Counted from the stretch's first letter, positions 40,316-50,069 are shown. The stretch is DNA of 64,000 nt from Pseudomonas alkylphenolica (GCF_004025535.1 NZ_QJRG01000047.1:186001-250000); one strand, 5' to 3'. Translations and numbers: made by a program. The notes: generated by a model from the letters alone, not told the origin.

Positions 40316-41757
40316 CAGTGAGCTCCAACTACAGCGATCTGAGCGGCGGCTTCAGCTTCAGCCGGCTTCGAGGCGCGAACGGTACGGAACACGTTGTAGG
40401 CCATCAGCAACATACCCGATGCGAAGAACGCACCGCCCAGGGCGCGGACGATGTAGCCCGGGTGGCTGGCTTGCAGGGCTTCGACGAAGGAGTAGGTGAG
40501 GGTGCCATCATCGTTGATTGCACGCCACATCAGGCCCTGGGTGATGCCGTTGACCCACATCGAGGCGATGTACAGCACGGTACCGATGGTCGCGAGCCAG
40601 AAGTGCGCGTTGATCAGGCCGGTGCTGTGCATCTGCTCGCGGCCGTAGACCTTCGGAATCATGTGGTACAGGGCGCCGATCGAGATCATCGCTACCCAAC
40701 CGAGGGCGCCGGCGTGAACGTGGCCCACGGTCCAGTCGGTGTAGTGCGACAACGAGTTGACCGTCTTGATCGCCATCATCGGCCCTTCGAAGGTCGACAT
40801 GCCGTAGAACGCCAGGGAGACCACGAGGAAGCGCAGGATCGGGTCGGTGCGCAGCTTATGCCAGGCGCCCGAGAGGGTCATCATGCCGTTGATCATGCCG
40901 CCCCAGCTTGGCGCCAGAAGGATGATCGACATGGCCATGCCCAGCGATTGGGCCCAGTCAGGCAGGGCGGTGTAGTGCAGGTGGTGGGGACCTGCCCAGA
41001 TGTACAGGGTGATCAGTGCCCAGAAGTGCACGATCGACAGGCGATAGGAGTAGATCGGACGCTCGGCCTGCTTGGGCACGAAGTAGTACATCATGCCGAG
41101 GAAGCCGGTGGTCAGGAAGAAGCCCACGGCGTTGTGGCCGTACCACCACTGGATCATCGCGTCGGTGGCGCCCGAGTAGGCCGAGTACGACTTGAACAGG
41201 CTGACCGGCAGCGACATGTGGTTGACGATGTGCAGCATCGCGGTCACCACGATGAATGCACCGTAGAACCAGTTGCCCACATAGATGTGCTTGGTTTTGC
41301 GTTTGACGATGGTACCGAAGAACACCACGCCGTAGGTGACCCAGACAATCGCCAGCAAAATGGCGATCGGCCATTCCAGCTCAGCGTATTCCTTGGTCGT
41401 GGTGTAACCCAGTGGCAGGGTAATGAGCGCACCGACGATCACCGCTTGCCAACCCCAGAAGGTGAAGGCCGCGAGGCTGTCGGAAATCAGTCGCGTCTGG
41501 CAGGTTCGCTGCACGACATAGTAGGAAGTGGCAAACAGCGCACAACCACCGAAGGCGAAAATCACCAGGTTGGTGTGCAGCGGGCGAAGACGTCCAAAAC
41601 TCGTCCATGGCAGGTCCAGGTTCAGTTGGGGCCATACCAGTTGCGAGGCGATGAAGACTCCAAGCCCCATGCCAAGGATCCCCCAGACCACCGTCATGAT
41701 GGCGAACTGGCGGACGACCTTATAGTTATAAGCAGTCGGACTGATTGCTGTGCTCAT
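40315..41757 (-). CDS. ccoN1: cbb3-1 oxidase catalytic subunit CcoN
   Basis: The 480-residue protein has about 12 membrane helices and the histidines of the heme b/b3-CuB site: [34 protein letters not shown], and [10 protein letters not shown]. It reduces oxygen with high affinity. It is the first gene of the operon next to ccoG, by position the counterpart of cbb3-1 in P. aeruginosa. No Anr box was found in its 487-base upstream gap, consistent with the constitutive behaviour known there. Confidence 0.96.
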   Translation of the reverse strand: MSTAISPTAYNYKVVRQFAIMTVVWGILGMGLGVFIASQLVWPQLNLDLPWTSFGRLRPLHTNLVIFAFGGCALFATSYYVVQRTCQTRLISDSLAAFTFWGWQAVIVGALITLPLGYTTTKEYAELEWPIAILLAIVWVTYGVVFFGTIVKRKTKHIYVGNWFYGAFIVVTAMLHIVNHMSLPVSLFKSYSAYSGATDAMIQWWYGHNAVGFFLTTGFLGMMYYFVPKQAERPIYSYRLSIVHFWALITLYIWAGPHHLHYTALPDWAQSLGMAMSIILLAPSWGGMINGMMTLSGAWHKLRTDPILRFLVVSLAFYGMSTFEGPMMAIKTVNSLSHYTDWTVGHVHAGALGWVAMISIGALYHMIPKVYGREQMHSTGLINAHFWLATIGTVLYIASMWVNGITQGLMWRAINDDGTLTYSFVEALQASHPGYIVRALGGAFFASGMLLMAYNVFRTVRASKPAEAEAAAQIAVVGAH

Positions 41758-42244
41758 TCTAAGGTTCCACGGTTTGGGTGTTTTTATAGGTTAAAAAATC
41801 GGCGCAAGTATGTATAAACCGTGTGGTTATTGCAACGCGATGGCTCCCGCGCCGACCCTTGCCAAAGCCCGATATACCGCTGTTTCGAGCGCTCTTGGCG
41901 GACGAAGTGTACACAATTATCTGATTGATATGTGTACTGTTATTCATATTTTCTTGTCCAATTGGTCAGGCTTGCTGTAACCATTTTCTGTTGTCCAGAA
42001 ACCGGTACTGCTGAGGTCGAGCCGATCCCGTCTGCCTTTGCACGCATTCTTCAACGGCCACAACCGCCCAAGGGTTTTATCAACCCCTTGTTTGCGGTCG
42101 CTGTGGCAACAAGCTTAGTTCCGATCAAGGCGTGCGCAAGGCGCGGCGGCGGGGGAGGTGCGACGTTTGGTCGCAAGGGGAAACGAAGACGCCGCATCCG
42201 GTTGGATGCGGCGTCAGCCGTCAAGATGCAGTTACACGAAACAT
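41758..42244. promoter_or_regulatory. Intergenic region between the two cbb3 operons
   Basis: No gene is seen in these 487 bases. The part from about 41760 to 41970 is AT-rich and should hold the ccoN1 promoter. The rest includes a small inverted repeat around 42068-42090 (caagggttttatcaacccct) and the ccoP2 terminator. No TTGAT-N4-ATCAA was found. Confidence 0.5.
42188..42215 (-). terminator. Terminator of ccoNOQP-2
   Basis: gacgccgcatcc/ggatgcggcgtc is a perfect 12-bp stem with a 4-base loop, 29 bases after the ccoP2 stop, followed on the minus strand by ttcgtttcc. Confidence 0.75.
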
Positions 42245-43192
42245 TTACTGGGCAGAAACGGTTTCGCCTTGCGCCGGTTCCGCCTGGGACAGGCTGTAGA
42301 CGTAAGCGGCCAGCAGGTGGACCTTGTCGTTACCCTGAATGGCATCCTGCGCCGGCATCTGGCCCTGGCGACCATAACGAATGGTCTGTTGCAATTGGGC
42401 AAAGCTTGAACCGTAGATGAACGCCTGCGGGTGCGTCAGGTCCGGTGCGCCCATCGCCGGGGTGCCTTTGCCTTGCGGGCCGTGGCAGGCCACGCAGTTG
42501 GTTGCGAAGAGCTTTTCGCCATTGGCGACATCGGCCTTGGTGCCTTCCGGCAGTTTGCGGCCATCGAGGTTGGTCAGGACAAACCCGGCCACGTCGGCGA
42601 CACCTTGCTCGCCAATGACTTCGGCCCAGGCGGGCATGACGCCGTGACGGCCGTTCATGATCGACTGTTTGATAGTCTCGGGCTCGCCACCCCAGCGCCA
42701 GTCCTTGTCGGTGAGGTTGGGGAAGCCGTAAGCACCTTTGGCGTCGGAACCGTGGCACACCGCGCAGTTGGAGGCGAACAGGCGGCCGCCCATTTTCAGC
42801 GCCTGTGGATCCTTGGCAACTTCTTCGACCGGCATGGCGGCGAATTTGGCAAAGATCGGACCGAATTTGGCGTCTGCCTTGTCCATCTCTTTTTGCCATT
42901 CGTTAACCTGGGTCCAGCCGTTCTGATAACCCGGCAAGATGCCTTTCCAGTTGCCCAGGCCGGGGTAGAGGATCAGGTAGCCGACGCCGAATGCCAGGGT
43001 GCACACGAACAGCCAGAACCACCACTTGGGCAGCGGGTTGTCATACTCCTCGATGCCGTCGAAGCTGTGGCCCATGGTCTGGTCGCTGGTCCCCGGCTTT
43101 TCGCCCTTGCGCGTGGCCAGCAGCAGCCAGGTCAGGCCGATCAGGCTGCCGATGGTCAGTACGCTGATGTACGTACTCCAGAAGGTGGTCAT
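42245..43192 (-). CDS. ccoP2: cbb3-2 cytochrome c oxidase diheme subunit CcoP
   Basis: The 315-residue paralog of CcoP1 has the same two helices and heme motifs (CAVCHGSD and CVACHGPQG). It is shorter after the second helix, where CcoP1 has extra residues. The ATG overlaps the ccoQ2 stop by four bases. Confidence 0.95.
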   Translation of the reverse strand: MTTFWSTYISVLTIGSLIGLTWLLLATRKGEKPGTSDQTMGHSFDGIEEYDNPLPKWWFWLFVCTLAFGVGYLILYPGLGNWKGILPGYQNGWTQVNEWQKEMDKADAKFGPIFAKFAAMPVEEVAKDPQALKMGGRLFASNCAVCHGSDAKGAYGFPNLTDKDWRWGGEPETIKQSIMNGRHGVMPAWAEVIGEQGVADVAGFVLTNLDGRKLPEGTKADVANGEKLFATNCVACHGPQGKGTPAMGAPDLTHPQAFIYGSSFAQLQQTIRYGRQGQMPAQDAIQGNDKVHLLAAYVYSLSQAEPAQGETVSAQ

Positions 43193-43386
43193 TGCCCGTT
43201 ACTCCTCGATTCGGGTTCTTTGGCGGCGGGTGCCAGGCGGTCATCGGCGAACGGCAGCAGGCTTGCTTCGGCAAACTCGCGGTCACGCCGACCGTTGAAC
43301 ACCCACAGGGAGAGGCCGATGAACGCGATGGCCACCAGCAAGGTGCCGAGGCCGCGCAGTTGACCGATATCCAGTGTGAAATCCAT
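43189..43386 (-). CDS. ccoQ2: cbb3-2 oxidase subunit CcoQ
   Basis: A 65-residue single-helix protein ([20 protein letters not shown]). It starts five bases after the ccoO2 stop and keeps the [18 protein letters not shown] pattern after the helix, like CcoQ1. Confidence 0.9.
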   Translation of the reverse strand: MDFTLDIGQLRGLGTLLVAIAFIGLSLWVFNGRRDREFAEASLLPFADDRLAPAAKEPESRSNGQ

Positions 43387-43391
43387 GGCCC

Positions 43392-44000
43392 TTACCTCTT
43401 GTTCTTGATGGCGGTGCCCAGCACCTGCAGGTAGGCAACCAGCGCATCCATTTCGGTCTTGCCCTTGATCGAGGCCACTGCACCGCTGATGTCGTCGTCG
43501 GTGTAGGGCACGCCGAGGGTGCGCATGGTGCGCAGCTTGTTCTCGGTGTGGCTGCTATCTACCGGGCTGGCGACCAGCCAGGGGTAGGCGGGCATCTTCG
43601 ACTCGGGTACGACGTTGCGCGGGTTGTACAGGTGGGCGCGATGCCAGTCATCGGAGTAGCGGCCACCGACACGGGCCAGGTCCGGACCGGTACGCTTGGA
43701 GCCCCACAGGAACGGGTGATCCCAGACGCTTTCACCGGCAACCGAATAGTGGCCGTAGCGTTCGGTTTCGGCACGGAACGGACGGATCATCTGCGAGTGG
43801 CACTGCACGCAGCCTTCGCGGATGTAGATGTCGCGGCCTTCCAGTTGCAGCGCGGTGTAGGGCTTCATGCCTTCGACCGGCTTATTGGTTACGTCCTGGA
43901 AGAACAGCGGGACGATCTGGGTCAGGCCGCCGATGCTGACGGCAAAGACCATCAACAGCACCAGCAGAAAGACGTTCTTCTCGATCACTTCATGTTTCAT
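43392..44000 (-). CDS. ccoO2: cbb3-2 oxidase monoheme subunit CcoO
   Basis: The 202-residue protein has the [12 protein letters not shown] heme site and is nearly identical to CcoO1 through its middle. It diverges near the C terminus ([14 protein letters not shown]). It lies ten bases after the ccoN2 stop. Confidence 0.96.
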   Translation of the reverse strand: MKHEVIEKNVFLLVLLMVFAVSIGGLTQIVPLFFQDVTNKPVEGMKPYTALQLEGRDIYIREGCVQCHSQMIRPFRAETERYGHYSVAGESVWDHPFLWGSKRTGPDLARVGGRYSDDWHRAHLYNPRNVVPESKMPAYPWLVASPVDSSHTENKLRTMRTLGVPYTDDDISGAVASIKGKTEMDALVAYLQVLGTAIKNKR

Positions 44001-44010
44001 CTCGATCTCC

Positions 44011-45435
44011 TCAGGCCAGCTGCGCAGTGGCAGGGGCGGTCGCGACCACCGGGCCGCGCACGGTGCGCCAGGTGTTCCATGCCATCAGCAGCATACCGGT
44101 GAGGAAAATCGCCCCGCCGACGAAGCGCACGATGAAGCCTGGGTGGCTGGCCACCAAGGTTTCGACGAAGGAGTAGGTCAGGGTGCCGTCGGTGTTGACT
44201 GCACGCCACATCAGGCCCTGGGCAATGCCGTTGACCCACATCGAAGCGATGTAGAGCACGGTGCCGATGGTGGCCAGCCAGAAGTGCGCGTTGATCAGGC
44301 CGATGCTGTGCATCTGCTCGCGACCGAAGACTTTCGGGATCATGTGGTACAGGGCGCCGATCGAGATCATCGCTACCCAGCCCAGGGCACCGGCGTGTAC
44401 GTGGCCGATGGTCCAGTCGGTGTAGTGCGACAGGGCGTTGACCGTCTTGATCGCCATCATCGGCCCTTCGAAGGTCGACATGCCGTAGAACGCCAGGGAC
44501 ACCACGAGGAAGCGCAGGATCGGGTCGCTGCGCAGCTTATGCCAGGCGCCCGAGAGGGTCATCATGCCGTTGATCATGCCGCCCCAGCTTGGCGCCAGGA
44601 GGATCAGCGACATGATCATGCCCAGCGACTGCGCCCAGTCGGGCAGGGCGGTGTAGTGCAGGTGGTGCGGACCGGCCCAGATGTACAGGGTGATCAGCGC
44701 CCAGAAGTGCACGATCGACAGGCGATAGGAATACACCGGACGCTCGGCCTGCTTGGGCACGAAGTAGTACATCATGCCAAGGAAGCCTGCGGTCAGGAAA
44801 AAGCCCACGGCGTTGTGGCCGTACCACCACTGCACCATGGCGTCGGTGGCGCCGCTGTACAGCGAGTAGGACTTGGTCAGGCTGACCGGTACTTCCAGGT
44901 TGTTGACGATATGCAGGATCGCCACGGTGATAATGAACGCACCAAAAAACCAGTTGCCCACGTAGATGTGCTTGGTGGTGCGCTTGAGCAGCGTACCGAA
45001 GAACACCACGGCATAGGCGACCCAGACAATGGTGATCAGGATGTCGATCGGCCATTCCAGTTCGGCGTATTCCTTGGAACTGGTATAACCCAGCGGCAAG
45101 GTGATGGCGGCCAGCACGATCACCAGTTGCCAGGCCCAGAAGGTAAAGGCGGCAAGGCGTGGTGAGAACAGGGTGGTCTGGCAGGTTCGCTGGACCGAAT
45201 AGTAGGAGGCGGCGAACAGCGCGCAACCGCCGAAGGCGAAGATCACCGCGTTGGTGTGCAGCGGGCGCAGGCGTCCGAAGCTGGTCCAGGGGAGATCAAA
45301 GTTGAGTGAAGGCCAGACAAGTTGCGCGGCGAGAAAAACGCCGAGCCCCATCCCGACGATTCCCCACACCACCGTCATAATGGCGAATTGGCGGACCACC
45401 TTGTAGTTGTAGGCGGTACTGCTGGTTGTGTTCAT
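44011..45435 (-). CDS. ccoN2: cbb3-2 oxidase catalytic subunit CcoN
   Basis: The 474-residue protein begins [16 protein letters not shown]; upstream codons to 45486 are rejected because this start matches ccoN1. The same ligand histidines are present as in CcoN1 ([24 protein letters not shown]). It heads the second oxidase operon. An Anr-type box, TTGACGGGGATCAA, lies 75-88 bases upstream, inside the divergent hydrolase gene. In P. aeruginosa the corresponding cbb3-2 operon is Anr-induced. Confidence 0.96.
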   Translation of the reverse strand: MNTTSSTAYNYKVVRQFAIMTVVWGIVGMGLGVFLAAQLVWPSLNFDLPWTSFGRLRPLHTNAVIFAFGGCALFAASYYSVQRTCQTTLFSPRLAAFTFWAWQLVIVLAAITLPLGYTSSKEYAELEWPIDILITIVWVAYAVVFFGTLLKRTTKHIYVGNWFFGAFIITVAILHIVNNLEVPVSLTKSYSLYSGATDAMVQWWYGHNAVGFFLTAGFLGMMYYFVPKQAERPVYSYRLSIVHFWALITLYIWAGPHHLHYTALPDWAQSLGMIMSLILLAPSWGGMINGMMTLSGAWHKLRSDPILRFLVVSLAFYGMSTFEGPMMAIKTVNALSHYTDWTIGHVHAGALGWVAMISIGALYHMIPKVFGREQMHSIGLINAHFWLATIGTVLYIASMWVNGIAQGLMWRAVNTDGTLTYSFVETLVASHPGFIVRFVGGAIFLTGMLLMAWNTWRTVRGPVVATAPATAQLA

Positions 45436-45484
45436 GTATGGGTTCCCATCCACGGTTATAGGCAGACTAATTAGCGAGGCAAGC

Positions 45485-46177
45485 ATGAGTAATGGGCAGA
45501 CGACCGGTATTGACGGGGATCAATGGGCGCAGCTGGTCGAAAGCCACGGCTGGCTATGGAATGCCCCGCAAAATCAGGGGGATGGCGCACCTTCTGGATG
45601 TTTGATCTTGGCCCATGGTGCCGGTGCTCCCATGGACAGTCCGTTCATGGAGGACATGGCGCAAAGGCTGGCCGCACAAGGGCTGGGCGTGTTGCGTTTC
45701 GAGTTTGAGTACATGGCGCGGCGGCGCATCGACGGTGGCAAAAGGCCGCCAAATCCTCAAGCGAGGCTTCTGGAATGCTGGCGCGAGGTGTACCGGCAGG
45801 TGCGACCATTGGTCACTGGGACGCTAGCCATTGGCGGCAAGTCCATGGGCGGGCGTATGGCCAGCCTGCTGGCCGACGAGTTGGGCGCCGATGCGCTGGT
45901 GTGCCTGGGGTATCCGTTCTATGCCGCTGGCAAGCCGGAAAAGCCGCGGGTGGCGCACCTGGCCGAATTGAACACGCCGACCTTGATCATTCAGGGCGAG
46001 CGCGATGCGCTGGGCGATAGGCAGACGGTAGAGGGCTATGCATTGTCGCCGGCAATTGAACTGTGCTGGTTGCAGGCGGGGGATCATGACCTGAAGCCGC
46101 TGAAGGCGTCAGGGTTCACGCATGCCGATCATCTGGCGACGGCGGCGCAACGCATTGTGGCGTTCTTGCGTGTGTAG
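45485..46177 (+). CDS. Alpha/beta hydrolase family protein
   Basis: The 230-residue protein begins [16 protein letters not shown] and has a nucleophile elbow [11 protein letters not shown] (Ser), a likely Asp in QGERDALGD and a His in GDHDLKPLK, the catalytic triad layout of small alpha/beta hydrolases. [14 protein letters not shown] supplies the oxyanion region. GAGG five bases before ATG 45485 supports the start. It is divergent from ccoN2. The substrate is unknown; the same family is often near cbb3 genes in Pseudomonas but that is context only. Confidence 0.8.
   Translation: MSNGQTTGIDGDQWAQLVESHGWLWNAPQNQGDGAPSGCLILAHGAGAPMDSPFMEDMAQRLAAQGLGVLRFEFEYMARRRIDGGKRPPNPQARLLECWREVYRQVRPLVTGTLAIGGKSMGGRMASLLADELGADALVCLGYPFYAAGKPEKPRVAHLAELNTPTLIIQGERDALGDRQTVEGYALSPAIELCWLQAGDHDLKPLKASGFTHADHLATAAQRIVAFLRV
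45510..45523. promoter_or_regulatory. Anr box upstream of ccoN2, within the hydrolase coding start
   Basis: TTGACGGGGATCAA fits the TTGA[TC]-N4-ATCAA consensus with one changed base. Its centre is about 82 bases before the ccoN2 ATG, and it is read as Ile-Asp-Gly-Asp-Gln in the hydrolase. Confidence 0.75.
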
Positions 46178-46194
46178 GAGGGATTCAGCAGATT

Positions 46195-46265
46195 CTTCGC
46201 GGGTAAACCCGCTCCCACAGTTATCGGGTATACCACTACCTGTGGGAGCGGGTTTACCCGCGAAG
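46195..46265. repeat. Paired REP element (perfect 26-bp arms)
   Basis: The arms at 46195-46220 and 46240-46265 are perfectly complementary over 26 bases (cttcgcgggtaaacccgctc...). They are the Pseudomonas REP consensus in inverted pair form. The element lies between the hydrolase and ppnP stops and can also terminate both. Confidence 0.9.
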
Positions 46266-46283
46266 CTTACTGCAGTACCGGAC

Positions 46284-46568
46284 TTAGCCGCGGTATTCGC
46301 ACAGGTAGGCAGTGTCGACGGCGACTTTCAGCTGGAACTTGCTGTTGGCCGGTACGTTGAACTGGCTGCCGGCGCTGAAGGTTTCCCAGTTGTCGCTGTC
46401 AGGCAGTTTGACGGTCAGGGCGCCCGATACCACGTGCATGATTTCACGTTGGGCGGTGCCGAACTCGTACTCACCGGGGGCCATAACGCCGACAGTGGCC
46501 GGGCCTTCGGCGGTGCCGAACGCAATCGACTTGACCGTGCCATCAAAGTACTCGTTGACTTTAAACAT
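46284..46568 (-). CDS. ppnP: Pyrimidine/purine nucleoside phosphorylase
   Basis: The 94-residue cupin-like protein starts [18 protein letters not shown] and contains [12 protein letters not shown] and a C-terminal AYLCEYRG, matching the PpnP (YaiE/DUF1255) family. PpnP splits nucleosides with phosphate to bases and ribose 1-phosphate. CAGGAG stands before the ATG. It is probably a single-gene unit. Confidence 0.92.
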   Translation of the reverse strand: MFKVNEYFDGTVKSIAFGTAEGPATVGVMAPGEYEFGTAQREIMHVVSGALTVKLPDSDNWETFSAGSQFNVPANSKFQLKVAVDTAYLCEYRG

Positions 46569-46638
46569 GGGCGACTCCTGAAAAGGGGCTTAAAAGGCTG
46601 GCCAGTATGCCCAAGGCGTCTGGCGCCGTCATCCGCTT

Positions 46639-47190
46639 TCAGGTGCCGTTGGCCGGGAGCGACAGGGGCAGAAGCCGCGCAGTATTGCGCGCGTCTTCAA
46701 GGGCCCGGTGCTGCATGCCGTTGAACTGCAGGCCAGCCAGTTGCAACGCACTGTTCAGGCCCAGTGGGCGCTGCAAGTGGCGGGCTTTGGCGAAACGCTG
46801 CTTGAGGTTGATGTGCGGCAGGTCGGCCAGCAGGCTGTGCAGCTGATGCTGCTGCCATTCCTGCAGCAGTTGCTGGCGGTCATAGTCGCCCCAGCTGACC
46901 CAGGCGTTAAGGTGCGTCTGGTGATGTCCGAGCCAGCGCTCGAACTGGCCCCAGACCTCGCTGAACGGCGCAGCAGTGTCGACGCTGGCCTGGCTGATAT
47001 GCGTCAGTTCACGGCAGAAGCTCGTCAGTTGCGGGCGTCGCCGCGGTTTGACGAAGCGCTGGAAGTGGTCGACTTCCCGGCCTTGACGATTGACCAGCGT
47101 TGCACCAATTTCGATGACTTCCATTTCTGTCACCGGCCAACCACCGTCGTCGGTGGTTGCTTCCAGGTCGATCACCAGCCAATGCCCCAT
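46639..47190 (-). CDS. DEDDh 3'-5' exonuclease
   Basis: The 183-residue protein has the exonuclease I motif VIDLEAT (Asp and Glu near residues 8 and 10), SWGDYDRQQL in motif II and HRALEDARNTARL in motif III, so all metal ligands (D, E, D, H, D) are present. It resembles the ERI-1/KapD type of stand-alone exonucleases that trim RNA or DNA. No partner gene is adjacent. The ATG at 47190 follows gggagcc. Confidence 0.88.
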   Translation of the reverse strand: MGHWLVIDLEATTDDGGWPVTEMEVIEIGATLVNRQGREVDHFQRFVKPRRRPQLTSFCRELTHISQASVDTAAPFSEVWGQFERWLGHHQTHLNAWVSWGDYDRQQLLQEWQQHQLHSLLADLPHINLKQRFAKARHLQRPLGLNSALQLAGLQFNGMQHRALEDARNTARLLPLSLPANGT

Positions 47191-47375
47191 AGTAGGCTCC
47201 CTTGCAAGACTGGCTAGAGCGTAGCCAAACTTGGACGCTTGGGGTATCCCTATGGCTTTTTGCCTTCAGCTGGCATTTTGCACAATCGCCAGTTGTGCGG
47301 CGCCAGGAAAACGCCTAGTTTAAGCAAATTCCGGTTAAAGCCCGTAAAGAGTGTGTTGCTTTGATTCCTACGCCC

Positions 47376-48164
47376 ATGTCGCAGGTCGTGTCGTTCCTGT
47401 TCATGCTCGCAAGCCTGGGGTTTGCTTCGTCCGCCCTGGCGCTCGAGGAAATCGAGGTTAAAGTCGGCGCCACGCATTTTCCTCCTTATATAGTGCGACC
47501 CGAGCGGGGGGCCGACACCGGGCTGTTGCCGCAGTTGATCGAGGCACTGAACAATGCCCAGGCGCATTACCGTTTTGTGCTGGTGCCGACGTCGATCCCA
47601 CGCCGCTTCGGCGACTTCAGGCAAGGCCGCACCGACATTGCGATTTTCGAGAACCCGCAGTGGGGCTGGCAAGAGATTGAACACGTTGCCGTCGACATGG
47701 GCCTGGAAGATGCCGAGGTGTTCGTTACCCACCTGCAACCCGACCGCGATGAAGGCTACTTTGCCGACCTCAGTAGCAAACGATTGGCGTTGTATAGCGG
47801 CTATCACTATGCGTTTGCCGACTTCAACCCGGATCCCAAATACCTCGCCGAGCGCTACAACGCGACCCTGACCTATTCGCACGACAGTAACTTGCTGATG
47901 GTCCAGCGGGGGCGTGCCGATATCGCGCTGGTGACCCGTTCCTACCTCAGCGATTTTCTCGTGCGCAACCCGAAGAGCAATGGCCAGTTGCTGACCTCTG
48001 AGCGGGTCGACCAGATCTATCACCATTACGCCCTGCTGCGCCCCGGCGCGCCGATCACTGGCCCGGCCTTTGCCCGGCTGATGCAGCAGTTGCGTGATTC
48101 AGGGGAGCTGCTGAGGATTTTTCAGCCGTATCGCATCAGCGTCAGCACGCCCCAGGAAGACTAA
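47376..48164 (+). CDS. Periplasmic solute-binding protein family 3-like
   Basis: The 262-residue protein has a signal peptide (MSQVVSFLFMLASLGFASSALAL), then EEIEVKVGATHFPPYIVRP and LPQLIEALNN, the start of a type 3 solute-binding fold. The ATG at 47376 is preferred over TTG at 47361. No permease gene is adjacent. Its stop codon TAA forms part of the PvdS box of the next gene. The ligand is unknown. Confidence 0.75.
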   Translation: MSQVVSFLFMLASLGFASSALALEEIEVKVGATHFPPYIVRPERGADTGLLPQLIEALNNAQAHYRFVLVPTSIPRRFGDFRQGRTDIAIFENPQWGWQEIEHVAVDMGLEDAEVFVTHLQPDRDEGYFADLSSKRLALYSGYHYAFADFNPDPKYLAERYNATLTYSHDSNLLMVQRGRADIALVTRSYLSDFLVRNPKSNGQLLTSERVDQIYHHYALLRPGAPITGPAFARLMQQLRDSGELLRIFQPYRISVSTPQED

Positions 48165-48185
48165 ATTTCGCCAGATCGTTCACGT
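48162..48185 (+). promoter_or_regulatory. PvdS-dependent (iron starvation) box of the acyltransferase gene
   Basis: TAAAT (48162-48166), 16 bases, then CGT (48183-48185), exactly the TAAAT-N16-CGT consensus for PvdS promoters. It overlaps the stop of the preceding gene and lies 38 bases before the next ATG. Confidence 0.85.
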
Positions 48186-48223
48186 TCACCCAGGTGAGTA
48201 CCTTTCCTTCGTGAGCCGATAAC

Positions 48224-49237
48224 ATGTCCTTCGACCCTGCTTCGCAAACACTGAGTTCGCCCCGCTGGCGTAGCCTTGACGCTGTAGAAAACGGCTGTCA
48301 CCTGAGCCTTGTGCTGGAAGGCAAGCCGCTGATCCGGGTGCGCCTGGTACAGAGTGGGTCACTTGATGTTCACCTCGAGGACATCGCCCGCGACCGGCCG
48401 CATGAGGCGTTATGGGCCGCCTGTTACTGGCTGTTTTCCCGCGATCCGGCGTGTCAGCAGTTGATCTGGCACCTCGATTCGTTGCCCGTCGAAGCCTTGC
48501 GCAGCGGCCTGCTGCTTACTCACATGCAAGCGGGTGTGTACCGCTGTGAAAGAACCCAGTTCTGGCAGTTGCCGCAACCCTGGCTCGGTCAGGCAATGGG
48601 CGGTGTGTACCCGCAGCAAATGCACATCACCGACGGCAAGCGTCACCCACGTCGCGCGCCGAAGCCCCGTGGTGAGGTGTACCGTCGCTTTGATGTGCGT
48701 CTGGGGGCCTGGGTGTCGCTGCGCACGCTGGAAATCGACAGCGACCTCGAGCGTTTCAACCGCTGGCAGAACAACCCGCGGGTACTGAACTTCTGGCAGG
48801 AGGGCGGCAGCCTTGAACAGCACCGTGAGTACCTGAACAAACTGCAGGCCGACCCGCACAGCCTGACCTTGATTGGCAGCTTTGATGATCAGCCCTTCGC
48901 TTATTTCGAAGCCTATTGGGCCAAGGAAGACCGCATCGCGCCGTTTTATCCGGCCGATGACTATGATCGCGGCATTCACATGCTGGTCGGCGAAGAGCAG
49001 CACCGCGGGCCGCACAAGGTTGCCAGCTGGCTTTCGGCGCTGGTGCACTACCTGTTTCTCGATGACCCGCGAACCCAGCGGGTGGTGGCTGAACCACGGG
49101 CGGACAACAGCAAGATGATCGGCTACATGCACGACCAGTGCTTTCATTGCGAGAAGGAGTTCGACTTCCCGCACAAGCGGGCGGCCTTGATGATTCTGGG
49201 ACGGGAGCGTTTTTTCGAGCGCTGCAGGCTCGCTTGA
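48224..49237 (+). CDS. IucB/PvdY-like siderophore acyltransferase (GNAT)
   Basis: The 337-residue protein has an N-terminal IucA/IucB-type domain and a C-terminal GNAT domain of about 180 residues (VSLRTLEIDSDLERFNRWQNNPRV, then GIHMLVGEEQHRGPHKVASW, and EPRADNSKMIGYM). The Gln-His-Arg-Gly loop would bind the acyl-CoA. Relatives acylate N-hydroxyornithine or N-hydroxylysine for siderophores. Its PvdS box and its place beside pvdS support a pyoverdine role, probably acylating hydroxyornithine; the exact acyl group is not known. Confidence 0.85.
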   Translation: MSFDPASQTLSSPRWRSLDAVENGCHLSLVLEGKPLIRVRLVQSGSLDVHLEDIARDRPHEALWAACYWLFSRDPACQQLIWHLDSLPVEALRSGLLLTHMQAGVYRCERTQFWQLPQPWLGQAMGGVYPQQMHITDGKRHPRRAPKPRGEVYRRFDVRLGAWVSLRTLEIDSDLERFNRWQNNPRVLNFWQEGGSLEQHREYLNKLQADPHSLTLIGSFDDQPFAYFEAYWAKEDRIAPFYPADDYDRGIHMLVGEEQHRGPHKVASWLSALVHYLFLDDPRTQRVVAEPRADNSKMIGYMHDQCFHCEKEFDFPHKRAALMILGRERFFERCRLA

Positions 49238-49242
49238 CGCTC

Positions 49243-49310
49243 AAGCGGCAAGTCTCAAGCTGCAAGCTTCAAGTTGGGTGCGTGCCGCTTGCCGCTTGCA
49301 GCTTGCAACT
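49243..49310. repeat. Inverted repeat, GCTGCAAGC family
   Basis: gcggcaagtctcaagctgcaagc pairs imperfectly with gcttgccgcttgcagcttgc. It lies between the convergent acyltransferase and pvdS genes and may terminate both. It is related to 1121-1179. Confidence 0.6.
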
Positions 49311-49311
49311 C

Positions 49312-49842
49312 TCAAGCCTTCTGGCTTGAGACTTTCCGACAATGCACCAGGGCATCGCGAATCATGAAGTTGACCAGGGTCGGTGAGACGCCCAGTTCCT
49401 TGGCGATGTCTTTTTGCGGGACCCCGTGCAGGCGATACATCTCGAACGCATAGCGCGTGCGCTGGGGCAGTTCGTTCAAGGCGTCGGCAATGTGTTCAAG
49501 GGTGGCGAAGTTGATGTGCGTGGCTTCGGGCGAGGCGCCCTGGATGACCACATTAAGGCCTTCTTCTTCGCTGCCGGAGTACCTGAGCTCCATGGACTGC
49601 TTGCGATAGTGGTCGATCGCCAGGTTACGCACGATCTGAAACAGGTAGCTGAGCTGGGCCTTGAACGAGGAGGTGATTTGCGGCGCGGAATTGAGCCGGA
49701 AGAAGGCGTCCTGCACCACATCTTCAGCGCGGGAACGACAGCCGGTAATGCGTGCAGCGATTTTCACGAGAATGTTGCGGTTGTCGACGAACGCCTGGAG
49801 CAACGGTGAATCGCACTTACTTGTGGATGTTTGTTCCGCCAT
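49312..49842 (-). CDS. pvdS: Iron-starvation sigma factor PvdS
   Basis: The 176-residue ECF sigma factor has region 2 (SRAEDVVQDAFFRLNS ... YLFQIVRNLAIDHYRKQ) and region 4 with helix-turn-helix (GVPQKDIAKELGVSPTLVNFMIRDALVHC). The sequence is that of PvdS, which directs polymerase to pyoverdine genes. AAGGTGA five bases before ATG 49842 fixes the start; a GTG nine bases upstream overlaps that site. A Fur box lies 77-95 bases upstream, so iron repression is expected. Confidence 0.95.
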   Translation of the reverse strand: MAEQTSTSKCDSPLLQAFVDNRNILVKIAARITGCRSRAEDVVQDAFFRLNSAPQITSSFKAQLSYLFQIVRNLAIDHYRKQSMELRYSGSEEEGLNVVIQGASPEATHINFATLEHIADALNELPQRTRYAFEMYRLHGVPQKDIAKELGVSPTLVNFMIRDALVHCRKVSSQKA

Positions 49843-49918
49843 GGAAATCACCTTATCTCTAAGAGGGAAGGGGAGCGCTCCGGGGTAGGAGGCTGCCTGC
49901 GACGTGCGACAAACTATG

Positions 49919-49937
49919 CGTAATGATAATTATTGTC
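49919..49937 (-). promoter_or_regulatory. Fur box of pvdS
   Basis: CGTAATGATAATTATTGTC matches 15 of 19 bases of the Fur consensus GATAATGATAATCATTATC by hand count. Confidence 0.8.
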
Positions 49938-50045
49938 AAATGAGAAAGTTAATACGTTACTGGGTATTTGCGTTATAAGCCCCCGGTCTGTGACCGGATT
50001 CAAAAAACCGGCGAGAGGCCTGCTGCTCAGGCGTAGGGCGGCGCT

Positions 50046-50069
50046 TAATTATTTTCCCGGTCCATCCGT
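50046..50069 (+). promoter_or_regulatory. PvdS-type box of pvdL
   Basis: TAATT (50046-50050), 16 bases, CGT (50067-50069). It differs from TAAAT-N16-CGT at one base, with exact spacing. Confidence 0.7.

Noticed and set aside
41907..41914. GTGTACAC palindrome upstream of ccoN1, like the purine operators
   Set aside because: Only eight bases, and no link to the purine genes; it is probably coincidence.
49935..49954. CAAAT followed by CGT as a pvdL PvdS box
   Set aside because: The spacing is 12 bases, not 16; the box at 50046-50069 has correct spacing.
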